A stretch of DNA of 64,000 nucleotides from Fusibacter_A sp965140735. Lineage in GTDB: Bacteria; Bacillota; Clostridia; Peptostreptococcales; Acidaminobacteraceae. Every line of letters begins with the position of its first letter. Position 1 is the first letter of the stretch. Shown piece after piece: positions 8,213 to 16,637 of this stretch. Both the position numbers and the translations under genes were made by a program. Under the pieces are notes generated by a model, which was given only the letters and a program-made list of their open reading frames with translations, made no database searches and was not told where the DNA came from. The DNA lies in contig OZ223306.1 of assembly GCA_965140735.1 (NCBI GenBank), positions 3,596,001 to 3,660,000 on the forward strand. Reading direction: 5' to 3'.

Positions 8213-10603
8213 ATGAAGAAAATTGACAAAGCATCATGGCCGATATTGATCGTGTCAGATCAAATTGGCATGAAAAATGATTCGGGAATTTGGTTAGATC
8301 GCATCGCGGAGAAATTGGTTAAGGATCAGGATTGTAGTATAATCTACTCATCCTCTTATACGGATGCCTGTGATATCGTCAGATCAAGAGAAGACTTGGG
8401 GACTGTTTTAATGGATTGGGATTTGAAAGAGAACTCTGAAAAAACAAGTCTAAAGAACAGCATTTGGCTAGAACAAATGGCTCTAAAGCATAATCAAAAT
8501 AACGAGGCATCTGGAAGGATACATGCGAGTGCTCTTATTGAACTGATCCGGAAAATCAATAAAAACGTCCCAATCTTACTAATGACTTCTCACGGTTCAG
8601 TGGAAGAAATACCAAGCGAAGTGTTTAGTCAAATCAACGGTACAATATGGAAATTCACAGATACACCTGAGTTCTTATCAGGTCGTATAGAGCGGAATGT
8701 TATAGATTATGCCGATGGGGTAATACCGCCTTTCTTCCTGGAACTTATAAGATATGTAAATGAATATAAGTATGCTTGGCATACGCCAGGGCATATGGGT
8801 GGACAAGGCTTTTTAAGAAGTCCTTCAGGCACTGCATTTCACAAGTTCTTTGGTGAAGAAGTTCTCAGGGCAGATTTATCGATCTCTGTACCCGAATTGG
8901 GGTCACTATTGGATCACAGTGGTTTAACGGGTGATGCAGAAAAATATTCGGCAAAAGTCTTTGGTTCAAGTGAAACGTATTATGTGCTAAATGGCACATC
9001 CACCGTAAATCAAATCATCTGGAGAAGTGAAGTATCTGCTAATGAAAACACATTGGTAGACCGTAATTGTCATAAATCTTTAAACTATGCAATGGTAATT
9101 ACAGATGCAAAACCAGATTATATGGTGCCATTAAGAAATAAGATGGGGATCATCGGACCAGTTGAATTTGATTTGATCCCTAATAAAAGTGATGATTATT
9201 ATAAAATGTCTGCACTTACAAACTCAACATACGATGGTGTTTGTTACGATGTAACCAAAGTGGTTCCAAAACTAAATTGTGCTCAAAATTGGCATTTTGA
9301 TGAGGCTTGGTATGCCTATGCGAAATTTCATCCAATTTACAAAGATCACTTTTCTATGGATGTGAAGCCCCAAGAACATAAACTTATTTTTGCATCGCAT
9401 TCAACGCATAAACTCTTAACGGCTTTCTCCCAGGCGTCTATGCTTCATATTAAATTGCCAAATGATATTGCTGATAATGCTGAGAAAACAGAATTGTATA
9501 AGACTAGGTTCAATGAATCCTATATGATGCACGGTTCAACATCGCCACAATATAATATGGTGGCTTCACTTGAAGTTGCATCGAAGATGATGCATGATAA
9601 TGGTGAAGTCGTATTTGATAACATCATCCGTGAAGCCATTGAACTTAGACAAAAAATTGTTAGTATCAAAAAAGAACAAGCCCTTAATACAGATGAGGCG
9701 AAAAAGTGGTTCTTTGATCTATGGCAACCGCCAGAAATTGGAGAAGCGGATAATGTTGAAGCTCTTTTTGCTCAAGACAAATGGCTCATAGGACCGAATA
9801 ATAAAGCATGGCATGGATTCGATATAAAGGCAGATTATGCAATGCTTGATCCCACCAAAATAACGTTTACATGTCCGGGGTTCGATGCTGTTGAAGGGGT
9901 AAAAGCAGATGCTCAAGGCATTCCAGCAGCAGTAGTGACGAATTATTTAATCGATAAAGGTATTGTCTGCGAAAAATCAGACTATTACTCATGGTTATTG
10001 CTCAATTCGATTGGAACGACTAAGGGAAAACAGGGCACTTTAATTGCAGAGCTTTTAAAATTTAAAGCTCTATATGATTCAAATGCACTGCTCTCAGAAG
10101 TTTTCCCAGAACTTGTTAATAAATATCCTAAGCAGTACGCACAGAAGACGCTTAAAACACATTGTGATGAGATGCATCAAAGTATTTGCAAGTTACAATT
10201 GCTTGAGAAAATGGAAGCTGCTTTTAGAGCACTGCCTAAACAAGTGAAGACGCCAAGAGCAGCTTATAATGAAGTTGTAAAAGGAATGGTGGCTTATAAG
10301 ACTTTAAATGAGATCAAAGCGAGTGATGAAGAGTATACTGCTGGTGTCATGTTAGTGCCATATCCACCTGGAATTCCTATGATCATGGGTGGCGAGTCTT
10401 TTAAGTATACCTATAAAAATTACGTTGACAAAGAAAAAGGTGAATTTATTGAAAATTCATCCGTGCTAGATTATTTACTTATGCGTCAAGCTTTCGAAAA
10501 TGATTTTCCAGGATACGAAGGAGATATTCATGGTATTGAACGCACAACAGATAAAGAGGGCAATGTCTTATTTATGACTTTGGTGCCCAAAACCAATGGA
10601 TAG
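8213..10603 (+). CDS. Orn/Lys/Arg decarboxylase (biodegradative type, PLP fold type I)
   Basis: A 796-residue pyridoxal-phosphate enzyme of the inducible arginine/lysine/ornithine decarboxylase family. The N-terminal receiver-like wing domain spans about residues 1-165. The PLP domain opens with AWHTPGHMGG and the cofactor lysine is Lys400 in SHSTHKLLTAFSQ. The C-terminal domain ends in the family MIMGGES region. Such enzymes consume a proton, give acid resistance and make polyamines or cadaverine; the exact substrate cannot be fixed from sequence. Two tandem ATGs (8210, 8213) follow an AAGGAG site, and the second has the better spacing. An AraC-type regulator follows and could respond to the same conditions. 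Confidence 0.88.
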   Translation: MKKIDKASWPILIVSDQIGMKNDSGIWLDRIAEKLVKDQDCSIIYSSSYTDACDIVRSREDLGTVLMDWDLKENSEKTSLKNSIWLEQMALKHNQNNEASGRIHASALIELIRKINKNVPILLMTSHGSVEEIPSEVFSQINGTIWKFTDTPEFLSGRIERNVIDYADGVIPPFFLELIRYVNEYKYAWHTPGHMGGQGFLRSPSGTAFHKFFGEEVLRADLSISVPELGSLLDHSGLTGDAEKYSAKVFGSSETYYVLNGTSTVNQIIWRSEVSANENTLVDRNCHKSLNYAMVITDAKPDYMVPLRNKMGIIGPVEFDLIPNKSDDYYKMSALTNSTYDGVCYDVTKVVPKLNCAQNWHFDEAWYAYAKFHPIYKDHFSMDVKPQEHKLIFASHSTHKLLTAFSQASMLHIKLPNDIADNAEKTELYKTRFNESYMMHGSTSPQYNMVASLEVASKMMHDNGEVVFDNIIREAIELRQKIVSIKKEQALNTDEAKKWFFDLWQPPEIGEADNVEALFAQDKWLIGPNNKAWHGFDIKADYAMLDPTKITFTCPGFDAVEGVKADAQGIPAAVVTNYLIDKGIVCEKSDYYSWLLLNSIGTTKGKQGTLIAELLKFKALYDSNALLSEVFPELVNKYPKQYAQKTLKTHCDEMHQSICKLQLLEKMEAAFRALPKQVKTPRAAYNEVVKGMVAYKTLNEIKASDEEYTAGVMLVPYPPGIPMIMGGESFKYTYKNYVDKEKGEFIENSSVLDYLLMRQAFENDFPGYEGDIHGIERTTDKEGNVLFMTLVPKTNG

Positions 10604-10709
10604 ATTAGATGATTTTAATAACAGGGTATGTTTTTTAAAGCGGAAGCATATATAATGGCTACTTTAATTTAAGCAAAATGGATGTGGATCTGAGAAAGAA
10701 GGTGAACTC

Positions 10710-11492
10710 ATGGGTAAAAGTAAATTCGAAACTACGCGTTTTTATGACATGATTGAAGTAAAAGTCAATGATTCACATCCTCATGCTTATAAACCGCATT
10801 TACATTCTGAACTCTCCATTGGTATTATTCAAAAAGGGGATACAGTTTTAACCATTAATGAAGTTGACTATGAGTTCGGCGAAGGGGATGCGGTTATAAT
10901 CATGCCTTATGTCGTTCACAATTGTCAGCCTATAAATATTCACAATTGGGCATTCACAATGATCTATTTAGAGGATAGTTTTCGTGAGGATTTGATGGCT
11001 TCATTGAGTCCAGATTTAAAAATAGGAATTGCTAAACTAGGACAACCAGAATATAATAAGATCAAAAATCTTGTAGGTATTTTAAAATCAGAACAAGATG
11101 TGTTTTTAAAAGAAGTTGAAATCGTAGATTGTATCAATATGATAGTGGATTCTATTGATATTCGAGTTTCTAAAGAAATGGACCTTGTGATGGAACGCAT
11201 TAGAGTTTATATAGAATCCCATTTTTTGGATAGTTTAAGCCTAGATGCCATTGCGACTGAATTCAACTTTAATAAATTTAATCTCATAAGACGTTTTAAA
11301 AGACTTTATAACGTGACGCCGAGTGCTTATCAGTTACAACTTAAAGTTAATCATGCAAAGCATTTATTGAAAAGTGAAAATGATCTTGTAAAAGTTGCTT
11401 TAGAAGCTGGTTTTTACGATCAAGCTCATTTTTCAAGAGAGTTTAAAAAGGCCACAGGGATGACACCATTTCAGTATATAAAATCAGAGTAA
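10710..11492 (+). CDS. AraC-family transcriptional regulator with cupin sensor domain
   Basis: A 260-residue regulator. The N-terminal half carries a cupin-like sensing barrel (HPHAYKPHLHSELSIG near residue 22, then VMPYVVHNCQP-type strands). The C-terminal half, from about residue 165, is the double helix-turn-helix of the AraC family, ending in AGFYDQAHFSREFKKATGMTP. It has an AGAAGGTGA ribosome site. A TATAAT box lies about 55 bases upstream without a clear -35. The target genes are unknown; the adjacent decarboxylase is the obvious candidate by position. Confidence 0.88.
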   Translation: MGKSKFETTRFYDMIEVKVNDSHPHAYKPHLHSELSIGIIQKGDTVLTINEVDYEFGEGDAVIIMPYVVHNCQPINIHNWAFTMIYLEDSFREDLMASLSPDLKIGIAKLGQPEYNKIKNLVGILKSEQDVFLKEVEIVDCINMIVDSIDIRVSKEMDLVMERIRVYIESHFLDSLSLDAIATEFNFNKFNLIRRFKRLYNVTPSAYQLQLKVNHAKHLLKSENDLVKVALEAGFYDQAHFSREFKKATGMTPFQYIKSE

Positions 11493-11516
11493 AAAGGACG
11501 ATAGTATTTTTTAGTG

Positions 11517-11544
11517 TTGATATTATATCCTTAAAAGGTATAAT
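11517..11544 (+). promoter_or_regulatory. Orphan rightward promoter, convergent to the small-peptide gene
   Basis: TTGATA and TATAAT are spaced by 16 bases on the plus strand. No plus-strand gene follows; the transcript would run into the 3-prime end of the 29-residue peptide gene and the ABC operon on the opposite strand, with a seven-base T run at 11679-11685. Confidence 0.45.
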
Positions 11545-11674
11545 ATTGTGGTTAATATTACGAATTTCATCTAATCACATAGATTCAATGAATTCTCTTT
11601 GTATAGGGAGTGGAAATAATGTGAGTGATATTACTTTCAAAACATAAATATACATAAGAAAGTAAATAACCAGC

Positions 11675-11764
11675 TTAGATACAGGCTTTTTTTCTCAGAG
11701 ATTGAATAAACATAAAAATTAAAAAGAATGGAAGCGTGAAAATTAGTATAGTTGAGTCTAACAT
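11675..11764 (-). CDS. 29-residue hydrophobic peptide at the end of the ABC operon
   Basis: A very short frame that starts 13 bases after the ABC ATPase stop. Its ribosome site (AAAAGGAC) overlaps that stop region, with normal spacing of about eight bases. The peptide has one membrane-spanning stretch (ILIFTLPFFLIFMFI, about residues 6-20) and a basic tail ending SLRKKACI. This layout fits a small membrane subunit or regulator of the ABC system, a secreted or bacteriocin-like peptide, or a type I toxin. A possible own promoter lies inside the ATPase gene at 11788-11817, and an orphan promoter faces it. I do not recognise a family, so translation is inferred from the ribosome site and hydrophobicity. 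Confidence 0.5.
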   Translation of the reverse strand: MLDSTILIFTLPFFLIFMFIQSLRKKACI

Positions 11765-11777
11765 ATTTACGTCCTTT

Positions 11778-12446
11778 TCAAGATGACATTATCTGAAGCA
11801 TATAAGTTGTGTCACAAATATTAGAAACGATGTCATCGTGAGTTGCAATGATCAGCGTTGTGCCATGATTTTGCATTTTGTGAAATAGATCTAATACCAA
11901 TGTTATATTTTCGGCATCGAGTGAGCTTGTGGGTTCGTCTGCAAATAAAAGCTTTGGTTTTTTTACAATAGCTCTACAAAGTGCAACGCGTTGCTTTTCA
12001 CCGCCTGATAATGTCTTAATCTCTTTTTTTAGGAGCGCGTGTATCCCCAATTCAGAAGACAATGAGTGGATGCGCTTTTCAATATGTTTTTTATCGAGTT
12101 TTAAATATTGCAATGGTAGAGCTATATTGTTAAAGACATTTCGATCATCGAGCAAGTACAAGTTTTGCGGGATATACCCCACGTAAGAACTTCTGTACCT
12201 TGCTCTTTCTTTATTTGTAGCAGTGTGCATATCTTTTCCATTGAAAATCATTTTTCCAGAATCGGCCATGAGTGTTGCTGATAATATATTGAGTAATGTC
12301 GATTTTCCACTACCGCTTTTTCCTCTTATTCCGACGATTTCGCCCTCACGAATCTGTAGCATCACATTTTTCAAAACCGTTTGCGTACTACCAGCTTTTT
12401 TAAAGCTTTTATTAATATTTTCCAGTTTGAGTATAGGTTCTATCAT
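11778..12446 (-). CDS. ABC transporter ATP-binding protein (LolD/MacB type)
   Basis: A 222-residue ATPase of the MacB/LolD/FtsE class that powers FtsX-type permeases. It shows Walker A GKSGSGKST near residue 38, signature LSGGEKQRVALCRAI, Walker B LLFADEPTSSLD and the H-loop THDD. The ATG at 12446 is chosen (GGAGG seven bases upstream) rather than the in-frame TTG two codons earlier. It begins two bases after the stop of the upstream permease gene, so the three genes and the small peptide gene form one leftward operon. MacB-type systems export peptides, lipoproteins or antibiotics, or transmit mechanical signals; the substrate here is unknown. Confidence 0.88.
   Translation of the reverse strand: MIEPILKLENINKSFKKAGSTQTVLKNVMLQIREGEIVGIRGKSGSGKSTLLNILSATLMADSGKMIFNGKDMHTATNKERARYRSSYVGYIPQNLYLLDDRNVFNNIALPLQYLKLDKKHIEKRIHSLSSELGIHALLKKEIKTLSGGEKQRVALCRAIVKKPKLLFADEPTSSLDAENITLVLDLFHKMQNHGTTLIIATHDDIVSNICDTTYMLQIMSS
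11788..11817 (-). promoter_or_regulatory. Possible internal promoter for the 29-residue peptide gene
   Basis: On the minus strand TTGTGA and GATAAT are spaced by 18 bases inside the 3-prime end of the ATPase gene, about 24 bases before the peptide ATG. Chance occurrence in AT-rich DNA is possible. Confidence 0.3.
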
Positions 12447-12448
12447 GA

Positions 12449-13705
12449 TCAATCCTCCGTGGTGTTTAGTAGAGCAATTAGTTCAGAATGTGTCAGTTTA
12501 TAAATGGGAAATGCCGAGACACTAAGCATTAACACTGTGGCGGTGATGAACAAAAATACCAGTATTTGAGCATCTGCAATTTTTAAGATGTAACTTAATA
12601 CAACTTGACTAATCGTATATGAAATGAGTATTATAAGCATGACTTCACAACTGAATTGTTTTACTAAATCTGAGAGTGATGCCCCGTTTAAATAATGTAT
12701 AGCAAGTGCTGGGAGGCGCTTCTTTTGCATGAAATACAACTGAAAACATATTGTGATTACATTTAGGCAAAAAGAAAAAATAAAGAGCCATCTCACAAGA
12801 CTGTAATTTAAATTGATGACATTAACCAATCCTCTGTAGGGTTGAATATGTGGATTTGATCCAATAAATTGATAGTTATAAAATCCTGTTTGTTGAGAAA
12901 TAACTTCAATTTCAGACATCATATCTTGAGAAGGTTCAGTTCCCATTTCAACTGAAATATAGCCATTGATCATCGCAAAATAATCTATTTTTTGAAATTC
13001 TTCTTCTAGATTTGTCTTTGGATCGGTGTAATTGACATATGGCAAAATGATGTATTCATCTAAATAAAATTCTGGATCAGTATTAAAATAGATCAAACTA
13101 TTTTCTTTTAAAATACCCATGACTTCAAGAGTGACCTCTTTCTGATAATATGATGCTACAATATGATTGCCCACAGCAAAAGACTTTGCATACTTGCTAC
13201 CTAAAAGAACAGGCATTATTGCCCCCCTGTCTTTAAAGCTTTCTAAAGAAAAGAGTTTGCCTTCTGTAACATCGAGGTTAAAATAACTTTGTGCTCGCAT
13301 GTTAAGTTGAAAGGCATTAATTTTCTTCATTGTGCCGCCATCAATTGGTTGAACGTCTAAAAACTTTAAATCTGTGTCATCAACAAGGATTTTTTGATTA
13401 AACATTGCAAGATATTGAAAATGGTTTGCTGTGTTCAACTTATTATAGAATTTTTTTAAAGTCGTTAAGGTGTCTGGCTGCCTTAGAAACTCAGAAAATT
13501 CATCTGGATCAGAATAGCCATCTATGAGTTGATAGATCACTTTATTATCATATATTTTTTCAAGATTATCCTTGCCATTGTGCATTTCAGTTGAAAATGC
13601 CATAAAAGTCCCTAAGAATATGAAAAAAAGAGTCGCTTGACATGTGAGTGAGGTCATTATGACTTTGTTGGTGCGATAATGGTAATAAATTTCTCGGCAT
13701 ATCAT
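12449..13705 (-). CDS. FtsX-like ABC permease subunit
   Basis: A 418-residue membrane protein. One N-terminal membrane segment (about residues 18-40) is followed by an extracytoplasmic domain of some 250 residues, then three C-terminal segments (about 290-310, 340-370 and 375-400) as in MacB/FtsX permeases. The sequence is poorly conserved and I recognise the topology rather than a named family. The ATG at 13705 overlaps the upstream stop as ATGA; a GTG four codons earlier lies too close to the GGGAGG site. It most likely forms a heterodimer with the 331-residue permease upstream. Confidence 0.72.
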   Translation of the reverse strand: MICREIYYHYRTNKVIMTSLTCQATLFFIFLGTFMAFSTEMHNGKDNLEKIYDNKVIYQLIDGYSDPDEFSEFLRQPDTLTTLKKFYNKLNTANHFQYLAMFNQKILVDDTDLKFLDVQPIDGGTMKKINAFQLNMRAQSYFNLDVTEGKLFSLESFKDRGAIMPVLLGSKYAKSFAVGNHIVASYYQKEVTLEVMGILKENSLIYFNTDPEFYLDEYIILPYVNYTDPKTNLEEEFQKIDYFAMINGYISVEMGTEPSQDMMSEIEVISQQTGFYNYQFIGSNPHIQPYRGLVNVINLNYSLVRWLFIFSFCLNVITICFQLYFMQKKRLPALAIHYLNGASLSDLVKQFSCEVMLIILISYTISQVVLSYILKIADAQILVFLFITATVLMLSVSAFPIYKLTHSELIALLNTTED

Positions 13706-14697
13706 TTGCTTAGCCACCCTCCCGTCTTATGTCCCTTGTTTACATCATGAACGCTATCTATTAACAAGAAAATAAAAACCAGAGTACATGAAAAAAGTGT
13801 AACAACGGTACCATGCCATAATACAGGATTGAGTTGGCTCATCTCAAATATCCCCATCAGGTTTCCTATAAAAACAGAGATTGCAATGGCTATGAGATTT
13901 GCTATAAGCACTTCTTCGAGTTCACACATAATGACTTGAGATATTGGAATACCGAGCAACCTATATACTTGACGGGTATTGTTATATTGCTCATAGGCGT
14001 GTTTAGTAAAGATAATCAAAGTAAGTGCCACCAGAAAAACAGTCTCTATATAAAGTAGTCTATAAAAGTAAGAACTTTTTGTAAGTCTAGAAGTGCCTTT
14101 TGCGTTGCCCCTATGAACAACTACCTCTGGATTTTCTATAGCAAGATTCTTTGAAATATAATCTATGTATTTGGCGTCTTCACCATCTATTATTATGGTT
14201 TCTTCAAGGGGGTTAAGATCGTCAAAATTGATTCCAAATAAAATAACAACATCATCTGAGGATGTTATATAATCTGTACCCACAACACCTGTTACCTCAA
14301 ATTTTTGATTTAAAAGAGATATCCAGTTGGCACCATTTTCTTCTATGACCTTTTTAGAGTAGATATTTTTACCAACCACTGCTTTGAGCCCGTCTTCGCT
14401 TGTACTTGGATAGTATCCAGATATCATGGGCGGCATCCAGCTAGATGTGTCTATAATTAAAGCACGGCAATATTCATTAATTTCAACAGATACTCTGTAT
14501 GCACCTTTGAATAATTTTTGTTCCCAATTAACGGCCTGTGCATTATTTAGAATGAGTATATTATCAAAATACAGTTGATTAGATAATCTATCATAGTCTG
14601 TTTGTTTTGCCTCATAAGATACAAAAGCGATAAGGAGCATATAAATTATCGTGTTGATCATGATCATATAGATTAACGACCGTTTAAAAAGTTTCAT
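13702..14697 (-). CDS. FtsX-like ABC permease subunit, first gene of the operon
   Basis: A 331-residue membrane protein with one N-terminal segment (about 8-27), an external domain of roughly 180 residues and three C-terminal segments, the MacB-type layout in a compact form. The external region is acidic and hydrophilic. A TTGGAGAA ribosome site lies before the ATG at 14697. The gene overlaps the next permease by four bases, and with the ATPase and small peptide they make one leftward operon. The substrate is unknown; the two permeases differ clearly in sequence, so a heterodimer is expected. Confidence 0.7.
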   Translation of the reverse strand: MKLFKRSLIYMIMINTIIYMLLIAFVSYEAKQTDYDRLSNQLYFDNILILNNAQAVNWEQKLFKGAYRVSVEINEYCRALIIDTSSWMPPMISGYYPSTSEDGLKAVVGKNIYSKKVIEENGANWISLLNQKFEVTGVVGTDYITSSDDVVILFGINFDDLNPLEETIIIDGEDAKYIDYISKNLAIENPEVVVHRGNAKGTSRLTKSSYFYRLLYIETVFLVALTLIIFTKHAYEQYNNTRQVYRLLGIPISQVIMCELEEVLIANLIAIAISVFIGNLMGIFEMSQLNPVLWHGTVVTLFSCTLVFIFLLIDSVHDVNKGHKTGGWLSK

Positions 14698-15000
14698 CTG
14701 AAATTCTCCAATTTTAAAAAATTATTGTACATAAATCATAATCAGCCTAGATGCAGTTTGCTTAATGATCAATTGAATATTTTTATAGCACTTTCATGAT
14801 AACATATGGATAAAACAAAACAAGCAATATGGCTTATAAAAAGGATTATAGAGTTGTATGATGATTTTAACAGTTGGTATCAAAATTTCACTAAGCATGG
14901 GTGCGTTGACGCTGATGGAGAAATTTTATATTGAGGAATTCGCATAGCCGTCGGGATTGAAGCTATAGGAGATTTGATAGAGTGTCAATAAAGTAAAGAA
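14698..15000. other. Spacer upstream of the ABC/FtsX operon
   Basis: About 300 bases with no convincing gene. It should hold the leftward promoter of the operon, but no good -35/-10 pair was found. A 42-codon frame at 14806-14934 has no ribosome site and was rejected. Confidence 0.4.
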
Positions 15001-15039
15001 GTCCTTAAATAATCTTGATTAGTGAGATTATTTAAGGAC
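15001..15039. terminator. Bidirectional intrinsic terminator
   Basis: A perfect 15-base-pair stem (GTCCTTAAATAATCT with its complement) around a nine-base loop, with T-rich sequence on both sides. It ends the leftward DUF2798 gene and would also stop rightward transcription. Confidence 0.75.
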
Positions 15040-15057
15040 TCTCTTTATGCGTAATGG

Positions 15058-15531
15058 TCAATTAGCTTCATGATGCACTTCTATAGGAAACGCTTTAAAA
15101 AATATTGTCCTTGCAATGGGTCCAACAATTATAAATTGAAGTAATATTGCGGCTAAGAAATTTTTCCATAGAGCATTAGCAAATAGGATTGGTAGGTTAG
15201 CAGAAATCCCAGTATGCAGGATTGAGGTGATCAGTGTCATTGAGAAACACATCCCACAAACCATGAAAAATGAAATAATGAGCACCTTCATAATGATTGG
15301 AAAATGCTCTTTAGATACTTTTGCAGCAATTGATTTAGCGATTTTGCCGACTAAAAACCAGTCCGTTACAAGTGCAATAAAAAAAATAGGAACAAAGCCT
15401 ATCATAATATCTTTAAAGTTTAGGTTATGAATACCTTCTCTTAAGATGACGTTAAAAAAAGTCATGCCTAAAACCATTAAGAAACAGCAGATTAATGTGA
15501 ATATAAAATTTTCCTTCTTGTTTTTTCCCAA
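15058..15531 (-). CDS. DUF2798-family four-helix membrane protein
   Basis: A 157-residue integral membrane protein made of two tandem copies of a two-helix unit (about residues 8-75 and 80-150), as in DUF2798 proteins. Each unit ends with a Gly-containing pattern, VGKIAKSI in the first and VGPIARTI in the second. The function of the family is unknown. It is transcribed divergently from a MarR regulator and has a perfect-consensus promoter overlapped by palindromes, so it is probably repressed by that MarR protein. It might belong to a small efflux or stress response, but this is inference from regulation only. Confidence 0.78.
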   Translation of the reverse strand: MGKNKKENFIFTLICCFLMVLGMTFFNVILREGIHNLNFKDIMIGFVPIFFIALVTDWFLVGKIAKSIAAKVSKEHFPIIMKVLIISFFMVCGMCFSMTLITSILHTGISANLPILFANALWKNFLAAILLQFIIVGPIARTIFFKAFPIEVHHEAN

Positions 15532-15568
15532 AATAGATCTCCTTAAAATGAAATATTGCCAAATTTAA

Positions 15569-15587
15569 TTGGATAAAAATTATCCAA
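15569..15587. promoter_or_regulatory. Inverted repeat, likely MarR operator
   Basis: TTGGATAA is inverted as TTATCCAA across three bases. It lies downstream of the leftward promoter, between the -10 box and the DUF2798 start, a position where a bound repressor would block transcription. Confidence 0.55.
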
Positions 15588-15606
15588 ACCATCTGGTTGA
15601 CAATGA

Positions 15607-15636
15607 ATTATAGCATTGAAACATCATGATTGTCAA
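15607..15636 (-). promoter_or_regulatory. Consensus promoter of the DUF2798 gene
   Basis: On the minus strand TTGACA and TATAAT, both perfect, are separated by 18 bases. Inverted copies of TTGACAAT (15597-15604 and 15629-15636) bracket it. Confidence 0.75.
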
Positions 15637-15646
15637 CTAAGTTGAC
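15632..15646. promoter_or_regulatory. Palindromic operator over the -35 box
   Basis: GTCAACT-A-AGTTGAC is a perfect seven-base inverted repeat overlapping the -35 of the leftward promoter. It is typical in size and position for a MarR dimer site. Confidence 0.55.
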
Positions 15647-15688
15647 TTAATTAAGTGGGAAAATTGCTACCAGAGGTTGTTATTTAAG

Positions 15689-15718
15689 TTGAGAAGATTA
15701 GCCTTATCATGGTATAGT
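15689..15718 (+). promoter_or_regulatory. Promoter of the MarR regulator gene
   Basis: TTGAGA and TATAGT are spaced by 18 bases, about 25 bases before the MarR start codon. Confidence 0.5.
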
Positions 15719-15742
15719 GTTTAAATAATAGGGGGTAGAGTG

Positions 15743-16186
15743 ATGAAGGCTTATTTAAATGATTTGAACCTCGTGGATTTAATGAGTGAAAAACATAAAA
15801 AGTTGAGAGAAGAAGTATTGAAATTATGGCATGAGGAAAATGGTGAACCTATAAACGATACAGAATCGCACTTACTTGGCATAATTGAAAAAAGCCAAGT
15901 TACAATGGCTGAGAGTGCTAGAGAACTTAATATCTCTAGACAAGCAGCCCATAAATGTACTCAAAGATTAGTGGATCGTGGTTATATTTTTATCGAATCA
16001 ATTGAAGGGAATAAGCGTAACAAGCAATTGGTTTTGACTGAAAAAGGTGAAGCTTACTGCAATGATATGTCTGATATAAAGGCAAAATTAGAAGCAGAAA
16101 TAACTTCTCATCTAGGTGGTGAACTTGTAGAAACCCTCAAAACTGTTCTGAGAAAAAACTGGATAAATGATAAAACATCCATATAA
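15743..16186 (+). CDS. MarR-family transcriptional regulator
   Basis: A 147-residue winged-helix regulator. The recognition region is AESARELNISRQAAHKCTQRL (about residues 54-74), followed by the wing with basic residues (EGNKRNKQ) and the LTEKG strand typical of MarR. The ATG at 15743 is preferred over the GTG three bases upstream because of spacing from AGGGGGT. It is divergent from the DUF2798 gene, and the shared 211-base spacer contains several palindromes, so auto-repression and repression of the membrane protein are likely. The ligand is unknown. Confidence 0.88.
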   Translation: MKAYLNDLNLVDLMSEKHKKLREEVLKLWHEENGEPINDTESHLLGIIEKSQVTMAESARELNISRQAAHKCTQRLVDRGYIFIESIEGNKRNKQLVLTEKGEAYCNDMSDIKAKLEAEITSHLGGELVETLKTVLRKNWINDKTSI

Positions 16187-16201
16187 ATTGAATAAAAACT
16201 A

Positions 16202-16230
16202 TTGTGAATTTTAAAATTAATCTATATAAT
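16202..16230 (+). promoter_or_regulatory. Promoter of the cobalamin riboswitch operon
   Basis: TTGTGA and TATAAT are spaced by exactly 17 bases, about 80 bases before the riboswitch core. Confidence 0.65.
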
Positions 16231-16307
16231 CATAAAAGAAGTCTTTAGATAACAATTTGAGGATGAATGTCTTTGAACTATAGGGACATAATATAATTAA
16301 ATATAAA

Positions 16308-16476
16308 ACGCATTAAGGTGCCTCTGAAAAGAGGAGAATAGGAAAGCCGGTTGAAATCCGGCACGGACCCACCACTGTAAGTAGTGACAAATTCTAAATA
16401 TGTCACTGGATGATATTGACATCTGGGAAGGCTAGAAGGCGGATGAACTACAAGTCAGGAGACCTGCCTTTATGTT
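16308..16476 (+). ncRNA. Cobalamin (B12) riboswitch
   Basis: The conserved order of the adenosylcobalamin aptamer is present: GCCGGTTGAAATCCGGC, then the ACGGACCCACCACTGT block, a variable arm, and the closing B12 box GTCAGGAGACCTGCCTT at about 16454-16470. A terminator hairpin with a T run follows at 16539-16570, and the MATE exporter gene starts at 16638. The arrangement predicts that bound B12 favours termination, so the downstream exporter and importer are made when B12 is low. Confidence 0.92.
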
Positions 16477-16538
16477 GAGATCAATCGAAAGGGGTGTTTT
16501 TTCGGGTTGATTAATTGAAGTTACTTTTAGATGGGAAA

Positions 16539-16570
16539 AGTCTCTCGGCGAATGCTGAGGGGCTTTTTTA
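16539..16570 (+). terminator. Riboswitch-controlled intrinsic terminator
   Basis: An 11-base-pair stem including wobble pairs (AGTCTCTCGGC with GCTGAGGGGCT) and a four-base loop, followed by six T. It lies between the B12 aptamer and the first gene. A second hairpin with a T-rich loop and arms near 16480-16518 may be part of the switching structure. Confidence 0.75.
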
Positions 16571-16637
16571 GTATAAACAGCAAAATTTGAATCAAAAGGT
16601 TTTCGCCTAAAAATTATTTATCAATAGGAGCATATAC

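Noticed and set aside
11675..11764. Simple reading of the hydrophobic peptide as a proven type I toxin
   Set aside because: Its position 13 bases after the ATPase gene with an overlapping ribosome site equally fits an operon member; kept only as an open hypothesis.
14806..14934. 42-codon frame on the plus strand with an ATG
   Set aside because: No ribosome site, no recognisable motif, and it lies in a divergent upstream region where a promoter is expected.
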